Assembly (NCBI RefSeq): GCF_000317695.1
Contig: NC_019774.1
Span: 1-64,000, forward strand
Direction of reading: 5' to 3'
DNA: 64,000 nt
Source of the DNA: Anabaena cylindrica PCC 7122
GTDB taxonomy: Bacteria > Cyanobacteriota > Cyanobacteriia > Cyanobacteriales > Nostocaceae
Of the stretch, positions 63,552 to 64,000 are shown one piece after another (position 1 is the stretch's first letter; each line of letters opens with the position of its first letter). The notes under the pieces are model-generated. The model searched no databases. It had not been told where the DNA came from and was given only the letters and a program-made list of their open reading frames with translations. Both the position numbers and the translations under genes were made by a program.

Positions 63552-64000
63552 AATGCTGACCAAAGTTGTTCCCACTGGCAATAACCCCGGTGGTCTGCTG
63601 CGTTATCTCATGGATAAACACAAAGAATTCGAGTTGTATGGTGGCAACATAGCAGGGCAGACTTACACCCAAATCATTCAAGAATGGCGTGCCATATCCC
63701 AGCAAAATCCTCGCACTGACAAAGATACCAAGCACATCACCATGAGTCCCCACCACACAGACCGCCTCACTCCTGACGACTGGCTAGAAATTGGCAACTT
63801 CATGATCAACGGACTAGGCTACACCAACAACCTGTGGCTGATGATTAAGCATAAACCCACAGAAAGTCAACTACAGCATAACCCATATGCACCGCCTCAC
63901 GTTCATATCATGATTCACACCTTTGAATGTGAAAACTTTACCCGCATCAACGACTGGCAAGACAAAAACCGTGCCGAAGAACTGACACGAGAAATCGAGC
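63552..64000 (+). CDS. Relaxase/mobilisation nuclease (partial, runs off the window)
   Basis: The first 149 residues are visible, from MLTKVVPTGNNPGGLLRYLM. The histidine motif PPHVHIMIHTF near residue 120 fits the metal-binding HxH of VirD2/MobA-like relaxases (PF03432 type). The N-terminal region VPTGNNPGGLLRYLMDK resembles the start of cyanobacterial relaxases. It would nick oriT and lead the transferred strand. The frame is open at the window end. It shows that the replicon is mobilisable, though the rest of the transfer genes are not in view. Confidence 0.85.

Noticed and set aside
1..64000. tRNA, rRNA or riboswitch genes
   Set aside because: No tRNA-like cloverleaf, rRNA-like sequence or known riboswitch core was recognised by eye; a covariance-model search would be needed to exclude small RNAs.

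Overview
The window looks like a plasmid or other mobilisable replicon of a heterocyst-type cyanobacterium. The evidence is AT-rich DNA, scattered HIP1 octamers (GCGATCGC), and families that are abundant in Nostoc and Anabaena relatives: NB-ARC/WD40, CHAT/CHASE2, DUF1822, DUF928, GUN4 and filamentous-haemagglutinin-type secretion. ParA and ParB, a MobC-like protein and a relaxase mark it as extrachromosomal. No rRNA, tRNA or CRISPR array was seen.

Layout. 0.5-4.2 kb: an NB-ARC/WD40 STAND protein. 4.3-14.0 kb: a decayed copy of the plasmid backbone (parA, parB, a small gene, a VapBC-like pair, the 5' end of a helicase gene), hit by an IS5-like element that itself carries an ISL3 element, by an ISAzo13-type element inside parB, and at its right end by a Tn3-family transposon. 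14.0-20.5 kb: that transposon, with 45-bp inverted repeats, a tnpA broken by a second IS5-like copy, an HTH/zinc-ribbon regulator and a tyrosine recombinase. 56.8-64 kb: a second, intact backbone copy (parA-parB-SF1 helicase-mobC-relaxase). The two copies are in direct orientation and bracket the cargo.

Cargo 1 (20.9-35.2 kb) is the most unusual part. It is a co-directional run of an Hsp70-like/GTPase fusion, a large P-loop GTPase resembling double-GTPase conflict proteins, a membrane-anchored GUN4 protein, a membrane-associated GTPase, a HerA/FtsK-like ATPase, two unknown proteins, a zincin-like HEIGH protein with a cysteine-rich C-terminal tail, a truncated dynamin-like GTPase, and an MNIO (DUF692) enzyme with a small partner gene. 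MNIO enzymes modify cysteines of peptide substrates, so the Cys-tailed zincin is a candidate modified effector. The block is flanked by related, imperfect direct repeats.

Cargo 2 (35.9-56.5 kb) is a recurrent cyanobacterial set: sigma-70-like protein, DUF1822, CHAT-CHASE2, DUF928, secreted TPR-CHAT, and the two-partner secretion exoprotein TpsA with its transporter TpsB. A surface-sugar cassette (DegT aminotransferase, two epimerases, sulfotransferase, Nudix hydrolase) lies between TpsA and TpsB.

Many small inverted-repeat elements (MITE-like) sit between cargo genes. A 20-bp perfect palindrome recurs six times inside coding DNA, only in the two parB copies and the helicase, where it encodes RRNVSPN-type peptides. 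All functional statements rest on motifs read by eye and knowledge of families; no database search was run.
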